A DNA stretch of 16,236 bases from Avoscillospira sp045589035 (GTDB lineage: Bacteria > Bacillota > Clostridia > Oscillospirales > Oscillospiraceae): NCBI GenBank assembly GCA_045589035.1, contig JAZNFJ010000114.1:1-16236 (forward strand), read 5' to 3'. Positions 6,376-13,721 of the stretch are shown piece by piece (the stretch's first letter is position 1; every line of letters begins with the position of its first letter). The notes under the pieces were generated by a model. It saw only the letters and a program-made list of their open reading frames with translations. It did not search any database and was not told where the DNA came from. Position numbers and translations under genes: made by a program.

Positions 6376-7779
6376 TTATGCATTTCCTTTGGCTCTTTCT
6401 GCAGAAGCAACCATGGCTTTCTTCCACTTTCCTTTGCGGAACGCAATGAAAGACATCAATGCGCCCAGCGCCCAGGAAATCATCAAAGAAAGGAAGATAG
6501 CCTTGGGCTGACCGTTGGGAAACTCAGCTGTCCGGGTCAGATAGGCAATGCCATAGGCGATAGGAGCACGCAGACCAATGGTGGAGATCACGGAGATCCA
6601 CATAGGAGTCAGCGTATCACCTGCTCCGCGCATGACACCGCCCAGAGACTGGGTGACGGACATGGCCAGATAGCCAAAGGCCAGAATGCGCATCATCCGC
6701 ACCGCCAGATCGATCAGTTCATCGGTCTTGGTGAAAATGGCGAAGAGATATTTGCCGAAGAACAGCAGCACCACCGTAATGGCGGAAGCAAAGAGGAATG
6801 CCAGCAGGCTGCCCTGCTTCACGCCCTTCTTGACCCGGTCAAACTTACCGGCACCCACATTCTGACCGGTGTAGACTCCCATCGTTTCACCGAAAGTCAG
6901 GTTCGGCAGCATGGCAAAACCATCCACGCGCATGACGATGACACAGCAGGCAATGACCGTTTCACCCATGGAGTTGGTCAAAGACTGAACCACCATACCT
7001 GCCGTTGCCATGATCGCCTGCGTCACACCGGAGGGCATACCCAGCTGCAGAATACGACTGGCATGGGTTTTACTGAGTTTGAGGTTTTTTGCCTTCATGT
7101 CAAAGACATTCCGCATACGCATCAGCTTCCAGAAGCACAGCAGCGCAGAAATGGCCTGTGCCAGCACCGTAGCCAATGCCACACCGGGCACACCCATACC
7201 GAATTTCGCCACAAAGAGAATATCCATTCCCACATTCAATGCGGCAGAAACCAGCAAAAACAGCAAGGCCGTGAAAGAATCTCCCAAACCGCGCAGGATG
7301 CCTGCCAGTACATTGTAGAAAATCGTACCTGCAATGCCGTAGAAGAAAATATGCAGATAATTCGTACACCAATCAAGGATGGAAGCAGGTGTATCCAGCA
7401 TTTCCAAAAACGGACGGGTGATCACATGTCCGATGACCATGGCGATTGCCGTAGCGATAAAGGCCAAAGTGATACAGTTGCCCACACTTCTGGACAATCC
7501 CTCCCGGTCACCTGCGCCATAACTCTGAGAAATGGCGATACTGGCGCCGGTGGAAACACCCACCAGCAGTGCCAAGATCAAATTCAGAATAGGCATGGCA
7601 CTGCCGACAGCGGCAAGGGCATTGTCGCCTACATAGATACCGACAATAATGCTGTCCGCCGTATTATACAACTGCTGCGCCAGATTGCCCAACAGCATGG
7701 GCATGGCGAATTCCATAATTCGCTTCCAGGGCGCACCCTGGGTCATATCCCGGGCGGTAAATAAACTTCTGATGCTCAC
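6376..7779 (-). CDS. MATE family multidrug/metabolite efflux transporter
   Basis: The product is about 467 residues with twelve predicted membrane segments in two related halves. It would export organic compounds in exchange for Na+ or H+. Typical MATE sequence is seen: DMTQGAPWKRIMEFAMPMLL near the start, then LYNTADSIIVGIYVG, and in the second half GMPSGVTQAIMATAG and TGQNVGAGKFDRV. It belongs to the DinF/NorM-like clostridial MATEs. The start is taken as GTG at 7777-7779, since GAGGAG (7787-7792) stands 7 bases before it. The ATG at 7795-7797 has no ribosome binding site and would place GAGGAG inside the gene. It is monocistronic. The substrate cannot be told from sequence. Confidence 0.93.
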   Translation of the reverse strand: MSIRSLFTARDMTQGAPWKRIMEFAMPMLLGNLAQQLYNTADSIIVGIYVGDNALAAVGSAMPILNLILALLVGVSTGASIAISQSYGAGDREGLSRSVGNCITLAFIATAIAMVIGHVITRPFLEMLDTPASILDWCTNYLHIFFYGIAGTIFYNVLAGILRGLGDSFTALLFLLVSAALNVGMDILFVAKFGMGVPGVALATVLAQAISALLCFWKLMRMRNVFDMKAKNLKLSKTHASRILQLGMPSGVTQAIMATAGMVVQSLTNSMGETVIACCVIVMRVDGFAMLPNLTFGETMGVYTGQNVGAGKFDRVKKGVKQGSLLAFLFASAITVVLLFFGKYLFAIFTKTDELIDLAVRMMRILAFGYLAMSVTQSLGGVMRGAGDTLTPMWISVISTIGLRAPIAYGIAYLTRTAEFPNGQPKAIFLSLMISWALGALMSFIAFRKGKWKKAMVASAERAKGNA

Positions 7780-7809
7780 AAAAATACTCCTCTTCATGCA
7801 ATTGTGCTT

Positions 7810-7837
7810 ATTTTATCATAAAGCATCATGTTTGCAA
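7810..7837 (-). promoter_or_regulatory. Putative promoter of the MATE gene
   Basis: On the minus strand the -35 is TTGCAA (7832-7837), the spacer is 16 bp and the -10 is TAAAAT (7810-7815). It sits right after the terminator of the preceding operon. Confidence 0.6.
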
Positions 7838-7841
7838 AGCC

Positions 7842-7872
7842 AAAAAGAGAAGCCTTACGGCTTCTCTTTTTT
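7842..7872 (-). terminator. Terminator of the aconitase X operon
   Basis: A perfect 13-bp stem AAAAAGAGAAGCC / GGCTTCTCTTTTT (7842-7854 with 7859-7871, loop TTAC) lies 8 bases past the swivel-subunit stop. It has U-runs in both orientations, so it insulates the operon from the MATE gene. Confidence 0.92.
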
Positions 7873-7880
7873 GGATGATT

Positions 7881-8324
7881 TTACTCCACACAGACCAGAC
7901 CGTTTTCTTCCACGGTGATGGTCATGCCATCCTTGACATATTCCAGGAACTCCTCACCCAGACAGTCCACAACAGGCATAGACACATCCTCCAGCCAAAC
8001 ATCTGCCAGAATGGCACCGGCAGCAGCCAGAGAGTCAATGTGGTTGGAGAACAGCAGGCATGCAGGCTGCCGCTTCATGGAACAGGCACAGTAGAGCACC
8101 AGGCCGCCGGTGGTAGAGCCGATGGTCTGGGGCAGGCACAGGGCCTTGCCCAGCATCTGCTTGCCATAGAGATCCGGATTGTTCTGGTCGCCGCAGGTGG
8201 CCTTCTTATCACCGAACTGCAGAGCCTTCTGGAAGGATGCCAAAGTATTCAGACCGCCGTGGGAAACCAGTGCTTCTGCTTTGACGGTACCGGGGGTGAT
8301 CACCCGACCTTGAAATTTCTTCAT
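7881..8324 (-). CDS. Aconitase X swivel (small) subunit
   Basis: A 147-residue protein of the DUF126/AcnX swivel type, the small partner of a two-subunit (type II) aconitase X dehydratase. It begins MKKFQGRVITPGTVKAEALV, as in the family. It has DLYGKQMLGKALCLPQTIGS leading into the S/T-rich GSTTGG (69-74), in place of the usual G-S-S-x-G active-site loop, and then AAAGAILA. The start ATG (8322-8324) lies one base after the stop of the catalytic subunit. Its ribosome binding site GGGAGG is inside that gene, so translation is coupled, in keeping with a 1:1 complex. The reaction type (dehydration of a hydroxyacid) is known for the family; the substrate here is not. Confidence 0.88.
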   Translation of the reverse strand: MKKFQGRVITPGTVKAEALVSHGGLNTLASFQKALQFGDKKATCGDQNNPDLYGKQMLGKALCLPQTIGSTTGGLVLYCACSMKRQPACLLFSNHIDSLAAAGAILADVWLEDVSMPVVDCLGEEFLEYVKDGMTITVEENGLVCVE

Positions 8325-8325
8325 A

Positions 8326-9600
8326 TCAATTCCCTCCCTTGGTGATCTGGACGAGAATCTCGTCATCGGTGTAATAGCGGGCGGTGGTATAGGTCCGCAG
8401 CTTGTTGGAGGAAGTGATGACCGGCATTTTGCCTGCCAGCGGATTGTTCATGTACATCAGAGGGCAGATGTAGGAAGTGATGACACCGGTAGCCTTCAGA
8501 CGGGCAGCGTACTCCGTGGCTTCAAATTCCTTCAGCACCGCAGGGGCAGCCGTAAAGACCGTAGGAATGACCACTTTCTTCTTGCCGCTGGCCTTCAGAC
8601 CGGCTTCCACCTTGTCCGTCCAGTCCTTCAGCTGCTGCAGGCTCATATGAGGGCAGCCCATGAAGCACAGCTTGGGCTTGGCATCCTTGTTCTTCCAGAT
8701 GACGGGGTAGTTGTCATAGACCCGCTGCAGTTCTGCATCGTCGATGACGTAGACCTGTGCATCTGCCTTCACGAGAGCCATACCGCTTTCCTTTGCCTCG
8801 GGGGTCAGATTGTCAATATGATACAGGCCCACAGCACCGTTGGAAGCGGTGGCAGCACCGAAATCCTTCAGATAGGTGCAGGCGGCATCGTCCAGTTCCG
8901 TTCCCAGCCACTTATCCAGACCCACCACATAGGGCACATCCTCCATGACCTTCATACCGATGGCAGAGCCCAGCAGCTGGGCTTCGGGCTTCTTGGTGGT
9001 TTCGATCTTCACGATCCAGGATGCCTTACGGCCTTCATCGGTCAGAAGACCAAAATAAGGCACATAGCCCACCACGGAGCCCATAATGTCCACGATACCG
9101 GAATTTCGGTTGCAGCGGGCACCCAGCACAGAGTTGGCATAGACCACAGCAGAGGATTCTGCCCAGCTGAGGACTTCGCCCTTCTGGGGCTTGTTGCCCA
9201 CCTGATCCAGATAGCAGGCACAGGTAAAGGCATCTTTTTCCATGAGACCCAGCTGCTGCAGTTGACCTTCATAGAAGTCCTGACGGGAGTACATGAAGTT
9301 ATTGAAAATAAAGTCCATCAGGAAGTTGGAGGGCACATTCTTGTCCAGAGGTCTGGGGTCTGCCGAGAAAGGCTGCTGGGACAGATTACCGGCTTCGATC
9401 AGCTGATTCATCAGATCGTACACAGGACCCAGTGCCTTCAGACCGAAGGAAGTGACCAGATGGTTATTCTTGGAAGTCACAGGCACCATTTTTTCCGCGC
9501 CGAAGACCTCGCCGTATTTTACCAGCGTTTTCATGACCTTGGCAAGGACTTCGCCCTTACCGCCATCGAGAATCAACTGTTGTTCAGGGGTTAAAATCAT
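8326..9600 (-). CDS. Aconitase X catalytic (large) subunit
   Basis: A 424-residue DUF521 (aconitase X) protein. Characterised members dehydrate cis-3-hydroxy-L-proline in bacteria or mevalonate 5-phosphate in archaea, using an iron-sulfur cluster. Family motifs are clear: MILTPEQQLILDGGKGE at the start, SWAESSAVVYANSVLGAR (145-162), GAATASNGAVGLYH (248-261), GCPH (315-318) and VITSSNK (394-400). Candidate cluster or active-site cysteines are Cys127/129, Cys163, Cys316 and Cys379. Most homologues I recall have Thr in the GARTNR motif where this has Cys163, and TNSGK where this has TSSNK, so the substrate may differ. The stop of the upstream flavoprotein gene supplies part of its ribosome binding site (TAAGGAGG). 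Cytoplasmic, in complex with the swivel subunit. Confidence 0.92.
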   Translation of the reverse strand: MILTPEQQLILDGGKGEVLAKVMKTLVKYGEVFGAEKMVPVTSKNNHLVTSFGLKALGPVYDLMNQLIEAGNLSQQPFSADPRPLDKNVPSNFLMDFIFNNFMYSRQDFYEGQLQQLGLMEKDAFTCACYLDQVGNKPQKGEVLSWAESSAVVYANSVLGARCNRNSGIVDIMGSVVGYVPYFGLLTDEGRKASWIVKIETTKKPEAQLLGSAIGMKVMEDVPYVVGLDKWLGTELDDAACTYLKDFGAATASNGAVGLYHIDNLTPEAKESGMALVKADAQVYVIDDAELQRVYDNYPVIWKNKDAKPKLCFMGCPHMSLQQLKDWTDKVEAGLKASGKKKVVIPTVFTAAPAVLKEFEATEYAARLKATGVITSYICPLMYMNNPLAGKMPVITSSNKLRTYTTARYYTDDEILVQITKGGN

Positions 9601-9613
9601 GTTTCGATCCTCC

Positions 9614-11674
9614 TTACAGCTTCATAGCGACATCCCATGCCTGCCAGATGACAGTACGCAGGTTGCCGACCTTATTGGCATCGCCAACGAGATGAATGTG
9701 CTTACTCTTCTCTGCCAGAGGTGTAGGACGGTAGCCGGTGGAGAGAATGACACTGTCGGCAGCAATATCAAAGGTCTTGCCGTCCTTGTCGGTGACGGTG
9801 ACGCAGCCGTCCTTGACTTCGTTCAGTCTGGTTTCCAGATGGACAGGCACCTTATTGGCCTTGAAGAAGTCGCGGAGGAAGCTGGTGTTGGCAAGACAGA
9901 CACCCTTGGTGGTGATCAGATCGTCCTGCATTTCCACAATGGTGGGGTTTTTGCCCTGCAGATACAGTTCATAGGCAATTTCACAGCCGGTGAGGCCGCC
10001 GCCGATGATGGTGACATTTTCACCCACTTCTGCATTGCCCAGCAGGAAGTCGATGGCTTCGATGCCCTTTTCGATGCCCTTGACGGGAATCTTGATGGCC
10101 TTGGCACCGGTGGCAACCACCACTTCATCGGCATCCAGCGTCTTCACATCGGTGACTTCCGTGTTCAGCTTCACCTCGATGGGATATTTTGTCATTTCAC
10201 GGCGGTACCACTGGATGAGCGCCTTGTCCTTCTCCTTGAAGGAAGGTGCGGCAGCGGCAATAAACACGCCGCCCAGTTCGCCGGACTTTTCATAGAGGGT
10301 GACCTTGTGGCCCCGCTTGGCGCAGACAAGAGCCGTCTCCATACCGCCGATGCCGCCGCCGATGACAGCGATCTTCTTGGCCTTCTTGGCGGGCTTGATG
10401 TTGTACTTCCTGGACTGCATGGTGGGCGGATTGATGGCGCAGCGGGCCAGACCCATGGTATCCGACAGATCCTGGGTGTTGGCATGACCCTTGGAAGAAG
10501 AGAAGTTGAAGCAGCCGGCATGGCAGCAGATACAAGGACGGATATCCTCCAGACGGTCTTCGATCAGCTTGGTGATCCACTGGGGATCGGCCAGGAACTG
10601 ACGAGCCACGCCCATACCGTCAATGCGGCCTTCGGCAATGGCCTGGGCAGCCACTTCCGGCTCCATACGACCGGCGCAGATGACGGGAATATCCACAAAT
10701 TTCTTGATATGTGCCACATCTTCCAGATTGCAGTTCTGGGGCATGTACATAGGTGGATGAGCCCAGTACCAGCTGTCGTATGTACCGTTATCGGCATTGA
10801 GCATATCGTAGCCGGCATCCTGCAGATACTTGGCAGCCTTTTCGGATTCTGCCATATTGCGGCCCACTTCCACATACTCCTCGCCGGGTACGGCGCCTTC
10901 CCGGAATCCCTTGACCTTGGACTCCACGGAGTAACGCAGAGAAACAGGGAAATCCTTGCCGCAGACTTCCTTAATGGCCTTGACCACTTCCACAGGGAAA
11001 CGGAAACGGTTTTCAAAGCTGCCGCCGTACTCGTCGGTACGCTTGTTGGTCCATTCCATGGTGAACTGGTCCAGCAGATAGCCTTCATGGACTGCATGGA
11101 TCTCCACACCGTCAACGCCTGCATCCTTACACAGCTTTGCCGTCTTGGCAAAGGCCTCGATGATCTCGTGGATCTGCTCCTTGGTCATCTCGGGGGTAGT
11201 GATCTCCGGATCCCAGCGGGAAGGCAGGGGGCTGGGGCTTGCCAGTTCATGATTGGTATCCAGAACAGGCTTCAGCAGCGCTCTGGTAAACTTATTTTTA
11301 TGCATGGGAGCAATCAGTTCCGTAATGGCCCAGCTTCTGCCCATACCGGCCGTCAACTGGATAAACAGCTTGGCACCGGTCTTATGGATCTCGTCCATAA
11401 ACTCCTTCAGATCCTCAAACATCTTGGGATTCTGCCACAGCCACTTGCCCCAGAAGGTATCCCGCAGGGGTGCGATGCCGGGGATGATCAGACCCACATT
11501 GTTCTGGGCACGCTCCAGAAACAGCTTCGCGGCCTCTTTATCGAACTTACAGCCGGTCAGTTCAAACCAACCAAAGAGGGATGTGCCGCCCATGGGGCAC
11601 ATAACAATGCGGTTTTTGATCTCCACATTGCCCACTTTCCAGGGGGTAAATAAGGCTTCGTATTTTTGATCCAT
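9614..11674 (-). CDS. NADH:flavin oxidoreductase, 2,4-dienoyl-CoA/2-enoate reductase family
   Basis: The 686-residue three-domain enzyme follows the FadH/2-enoate reductase/BaiCD plan. Residues 1-370 form an Old Yellow Enzyme-type FMN barrel (YEALFTPWKVGNVEIKNRIV, EIHAVHEGYLLDQF with His193 and His196, NKRTDEYGGSFENR). A 4Fe-4S motif follows with Cys381, Cys384, Cys388 and Cys412. An FAD domain has G439-x-G-x-x-G444, and an NAD(P)H domain has IIGGGLTGCE (556-565). Electrons would pass from NAD(P)H through FAD and the cluster to FMN, then to an activated C=C bond. It is first in the operon, 13 bases before the aconitase X subunit. AAGGAGGT precedes the ATG by 8 bases. The loop between the third and fourth cysteine is 23 residues, longer than the roughly 11 usual in FadH. 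The substrate is unknown; dienoyl-CoA, enoates and steroid enones are all handled in this family. Confidence 0.93.
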   Translation of the reverse strand: MDQKYEALFTPWKVGNVEIKNRIVMCPMGGTSLFGWFELTGCKFDKEAAKLFLERAQNNVGLIIPGIAPLRDTFWGKWLWQNPKMFEDLKEFMDEIHKTGAKLFIQLTAGMGRSWAITELIAPMHKNKFTRALLKPVLDTNHELASPSPLPSRWDPEITTPEMTKEQIHEIIEAFAKTAKLCKDAGVDGVEIHAVHEGYLLDQFTMEWTNKRTDEYGGSFENRFRFPVEVVKAIKEVCGKDFPVSLRYSVESKVKGFREGAVPGEEYVEVGRNMAESEKAAKYLQDAGYDMLNADNGTYDSWYWAHPPMYMPQNCNLEDVAHIKKFVDIPVICAGRMEPEVAAQAIAEGRIDGMGVARQFLADPQWITKLIEDRLEDIRPCICCHAGCFNFSSSKGHANTQDLSDTMGLARCAINPPTMQSRKYNIKPAKKAKKIAVIGGGIGGMETALVCAKRGHKVTLYEKSGELGGVFIAAAAPSFKEKDKALIQWYRREMTKYPIEVKLNTEVTDVKTLDADEVVVATGAKAIKIPVKGIEKGIEAIDFLLGNAEVGENVTIIGGGLTGCEIAYELYLQGKNPTIVEMQDDLITTKGVCLANTSFLRDFFKANKVPVHLETRLNEVKDGCVTVTDKDGKTFDIAADSVILSTGYRPTPLAEKSKHIHLVGDANKVGNLRTVIWQAWDVAMKL

Positions 11675-11699
11675 AGGAAACGACCTCCTTTTTTCTTCT

Positions 11700-11728
11700 A
11701 TTATACAGTAAAGAAATAAATTTTACAA
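11700..11728 (-). promoter_or_regulatory. Promoter of the flavoprotein-aconitase X operon
   Basis: On the minus strand the -35 is TTGTAA (11723-11728), the spacer is 17 bp and the -10 is a perfect TATAAT (11700-11705). The gap from the -10 to the start codon is about 25 bases, with AAGGAGGT in it. No obvious operator is seen. Confidence 0.8.
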
Positions 11729-11744
11729 GAACCAGCAAAAAGAC

Positions 11745-11773
11745 TTGACTTCTTCTCCAAAACCGCAGACAAT
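11745..11773 (+). promoter_or_regulatory. Promoter of ogt-azlCD
   Basis: The -35 is TTGACT (11745-11750), the spacer is 17 bp and the -10 is GACAAT (11768-11773). It is divergent from the flavoprotein operon promoter with only 16 bp between the two -35 elements, so the two could influence each other. Confidence 0.6.
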
Positions 11774-11796
11774 GAGTAACTGAAGGAGGGTATCCC

Positions 11797-12258
11797 ATGA
11801 CTGAAACAAGACTTTACCGCAGTCCTCTTGGGGAGATTCTTCTGGCTGCAGAAAACAATTCCATCACCGGCTGCTGGTTTGTGGGACAGAAGCACTTCCC
11901 CGCCCATCTGCCTGCTGCAATCAGTGATTCGCCTGTACTTTTGCAGGCAGAGCATTGGCTGGATGTTTATTTTTCCGGGCAAGACCCTGATTTCCTTCCA
12001 CCCCTTGCCCCAAAGGGGACGGTTTTTCAGTTTCGTGTCTGGAGCGAGCTGTCCAAAATCCCTTACGGAATGACCGTTACCTATGGGCAGCTGCTGCCGG
12101 GCAACGCCAGAGCCGTGGGTAACGCCGTGGGGCGAAACCCCATTTCCCTGTTCATTCCCTGCCACCGGGTAGTGGGACAAAACGGCAGTCTGACCGGTTA
12201 TGCCGGCGGATTGGAGCGAAAACAATTCTTACTGAAACTGGAGCAATCCCAACCATGA
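11797..12258 (+). CDS. ogt: Methylated-DNA--protein-cysteine S-methyltransferase, short DNA-binding region
   Basis: A 153-residue suicide repair protein that moves the alkyl group from O6-alkylguanine to its own Cys122 in the signature IPCHRVVG (120-127). The C-terminal part is canonical (FQFRVWSELSKIPYGMTVTYG, then AVGRNPISLFIPCHRV, ending GYAGGLERKQFLLKLE). The helix-turn-helix between Tyr96 and the arginine finger Arg105 has only 8 residues; the human enzyme has 13 there (Tyr114 to Arg128). The DNA-recognition helix is thus shortened, without a frameshift. AAGGAGGG lies 6 bases before the ATG. The stop overlaps the azlC start (ATGA), so it heads a three-gene operon with branched-chain amino acid export genes. 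Confidence 0.92.
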   Translation: MTETRLYRSPLGEILLAAENNSITGCWFVGQKHFPAHLPAAISDSPVLLQAEHWLDVYFSGQDPDFLPPLAPKGTVFQFRVWSELSKIPYGMTVTYGQLLPGNARAVGNAVGRNPISLFIPCHRVVGQNGSLTGYAGGLERKQFLLKLEQSQP

Positions 12259-12938
12259 AACACACCGTAAAATCTGCCCTGCTGGATACCCTTCCTGTCC
12301 TTTCCGGCTATCTGGTTCTGGGCATCGGCTTTGGCTTTTTGATCAAATCTTCGGGATTCGGCATCCTACATGCCTTTCTGATGAGCCTTTGCATCTATGC
12401 AGGTTCCATGCAGTATGTGGCCGTGGGACTGTTCACCGGTGGAGCCTCCCTCCTCACCGTGGCAGTCACCACCCTGATGGTCAATGCCAGACATCTGTTC
12501 TACGGCATTTCTATGCTGGACACCTATAAGCAAGTCGGCAATCGGAAACCCTACCTCATTTTCGCTCTGACCGATGAAACCTATTCTCTGGTCTGCGGCA
12601 GCGCACCGCACATTCCGGAAAGCCAGAAAAACAAGTATTATCTGCTGGTTTCGCTGCTGGATCACTGCTATTGGGTGGCAGGCTCTGTGCTTGGAGCCAC
12701 CGCAGGCACGCTGCTGCAGTTCAACACAGAAGGTGTGGGGTTTGCCATGACGGCTTTGTTTTTGACCGTTCTGGTGGAGCAATGGCTCTCCAACAAAGAC
12801 CATATCCCCGCTATCATCGGTCTGGCTGCTTCCATCATCTGCCTGCTGATCTTCGGCAGCGGCAATTTCCTCATTCCCGCCATGGCTCTGATTGCCCTGT
12901 TCCTCTGCCTGAGAAAGGAGGAGCCTTGCCATGCATGA
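12255..12938 (+). CDS. azlC: AzlC family branched-chain amino acid exporter, large subunit
   Basis: The 227-residue integral membrane protein has several hydrophobic segments. With AzlD it exports branched-chain amino acids or analogues. Family marks are VLGIGFGFLIKSSGFG (21-36), IYAGSMQYVAVGLF (47-60) and VNARHLFYGISML (76-88). It starts four bases before the ogt stop (ATGA overlap) and ends eight bases into azlD, so all three are translationally linked. Length is normal. No dedicated ribosome binding site is seen; translation probably relies on coupling from ogt. Confidence 0.94.
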   Translation: MKHTVKSALLDTLPVLSGYLVLGIGFGFLIKSSGFGILHAFLMSLCIYAGSMQYVAVGLFTGGASLLTVAVTTLMVNARHLFYGISMLDTYKQVGNRKPYLIFALTDETYSLVCGSAPHIPESQKNKYYLLVSLLDHCYWVAGSVLGATAGTLLQFNTEGVGFAMTALFLTVLVEQWLSNKDHIPAIIGLAASIICLLIFGSGNFLIPAMALIALFLCLRKEEPCHA

Positions 12939-13254
12939 TTATAAAGTTTGGATCTCCATCGCCATCATCGCATTGGTCACAGCCATGCTGCGGTTTCTCC
13001 CCTTTCTGATTTTTACAAAGGGAACGACACCTAAATTCATTGATAAACTCAGCAAAACCTTACCTTTCGCCATTATGGCTATGCTGGTGGTCTACTGTCT
13101 GAAGGACATTCGCTTCTCTGCCCTTGCCGACTTCCTGCCGGAAATCATCGCCTGCGGTGTGGTGGGTCTGCTGCACATCTGGAAGCGCAATACCCTTCTG
13201 AGCATCCTCTGCGGCACAGTCTGCTATATGCTGCTGGTACAGCTGGTATTCTGA
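12931..13254 (+). CDS. azlD: AzlD family branched-chain amino acid exporter, small subunit
   Basis: A 107-residue protein with three or four membrane spans, the partner of AzlC. It shows the family start (YKVWISIAIIALVTAMLRFLP) and DKLSKTLPFAIMAMLVVYCL in the middle, followed by IIACGVVGLLHIWKRNTLLS. Its ATG overlaps the end of azlC by eight bases. GGAGGAG (within azlC) supplies a strong ribosome binding site. Last gene of the ogt operon, closed by a terminator. Confidence 0.94.
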   Translation: MHDYKVWISIAIIALVTAMLRFLPFLIFTKGTTPKFIDKLSKTLPFAIMAMLVVYCLKDIRFSALADFLPEIIACGVVGLLHIWKRNTLLSILCGTVCYMLLVQLVF

Positions 13255-13261
13255 GCAAGCG

Positions 13262-13292
13262 AAAACCCCGCTCCCAACGGAACGGGGTTTTT
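13262..13292. terminator. Bidirectional terminator between azlD and the AraC-type gene
   Basis: A 9-bp stem AAAACCCCG / CGGGGTTTT (13262-13270 with 13283-13291) has a 12-base loop and is followed by TTATTATCT on the plus strand. It separates two convergent genes; the AraC-type stop lies two bases to the right. Confidence 0.85.
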
Positions 13293-13293
13293 A

Positions 13294-13650
13294 TTATCTC
13301 TGTTTGAAGTAATCTCTGGGAGATACGCCGTAGATACGGACAAATTTCTTATAAAAATGGGAATATGTATTGAAACCGGACTGAAAAGAGGCATCCTCCA
13401 GACCAACTCCCTGCTTCACCAACCGAATCACATTCTGGAGCCGCTGACGGATGATATAAGCCGTCACAGACATACCCATCCGGGCAGGGAACTTTGCCGA
13501 CAGATGATAACGACTGACAAACAACTCTTCCTCCAACCGCCTGTAAGTCAAATCCTCATTGAGATGTGCATGGATAAACTTACAGATTTCCAAGACAACC
13601 TCATCATCTCGAAGCGCAGACAATACTCCGGGGGTTTTATTCTCTTGCAT
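13294..13650 (-). CDS. Stand-alone AraC-family DNA-binding protein
   Basis: A 118-residue protein consisting almost entirely of the AraC/XylS double helix-turn-helix. The first HTH is near 35-55 (LTYRRLEEELFVSRYHLSAKF) and the second near 84-106. The family signature is SFQSGFNTYSHFYKKFVRIYGVSP (88-111, split by eye), followed by DYF. No sensor domain is present and no remnant is seen upstream, so it resembles SoxS/MarA-sized regulators rather than a broken gene. The start ATG (13648-13650) has AAAGGAG 8 bases upstream. The upstream AT-rich leader holds an inverted repeat and homopolymer runs. The target is unknown; the convergent azlCD operon is not an obvious one. Confidence 0.88.
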   Translation of the reverse strand: MQENKTPGVLSALRDDEVVLEICKFIHAHLNEDLTYRRLEEELFVSRYHLSAKFPARMGMSVTAYIIRQRLQNVIRLVKQGVGLEDASFQSGFNTYSHFYKKFVRIYGVSPRDYFKQR

Positions 13651-13690
13651 ACACTTCTCCTTTCTGAGAGGAGGCAGTCTACCCCCCCAA

Positions 13691-13721
13691 AAAAAATTTT
13701 TAGTTGTCCTAAAAATTTTTT
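13691..13721. repeat. A/T palindrome beside homopolymer tracts in the AraC-gene leader
   Basis: A perfect 13-bp inverted repeat AAAAAATTTTTAG / CTAAAAATTTTTT (loop TTGTC) lies next to C7 (13682-13688) and A8 (13689-13696) runs. On the minus strand it reads as an A/U stem ending in eight T then seven G, 32 bases or more before the AraC-type start. A weak candidate promoter for that gene (TTAAAA, 16 bp, TAAAAT; 13730-13757) would place the repeat inside the leader. Confidence 0.7.

Noticed and set aside
6064..7764. 566-codon plus-strand frame across the rhomboid tail and MATE gene
   Set aside because: It crosses a bidirectional terminator and two well-supported genes, and the product is low-complexity His/Gln-rich sequence.
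7777..7797. ATG at 7797 as the MATE start
   Set aside because: No ribosome binding site precedes it, whereas GAGGAG is placed exactly for the GTG at 7779.
9452..11653. 733-codon plus-strand open frame opposite the flavoprotein and aconitase X genes
   Set aside because: The sense strand encodes a full, motif-complete flavoenzyme. The antisense frame is a by-product of codon bias and GC content.
13294..13650. AraC-type gene as a truncated pseudogene
   Set aside because: It has a good ribosome binding site at its start and no trace of a sensor domain upstream in any frame; stand-alone AraC HTH proteins are known.
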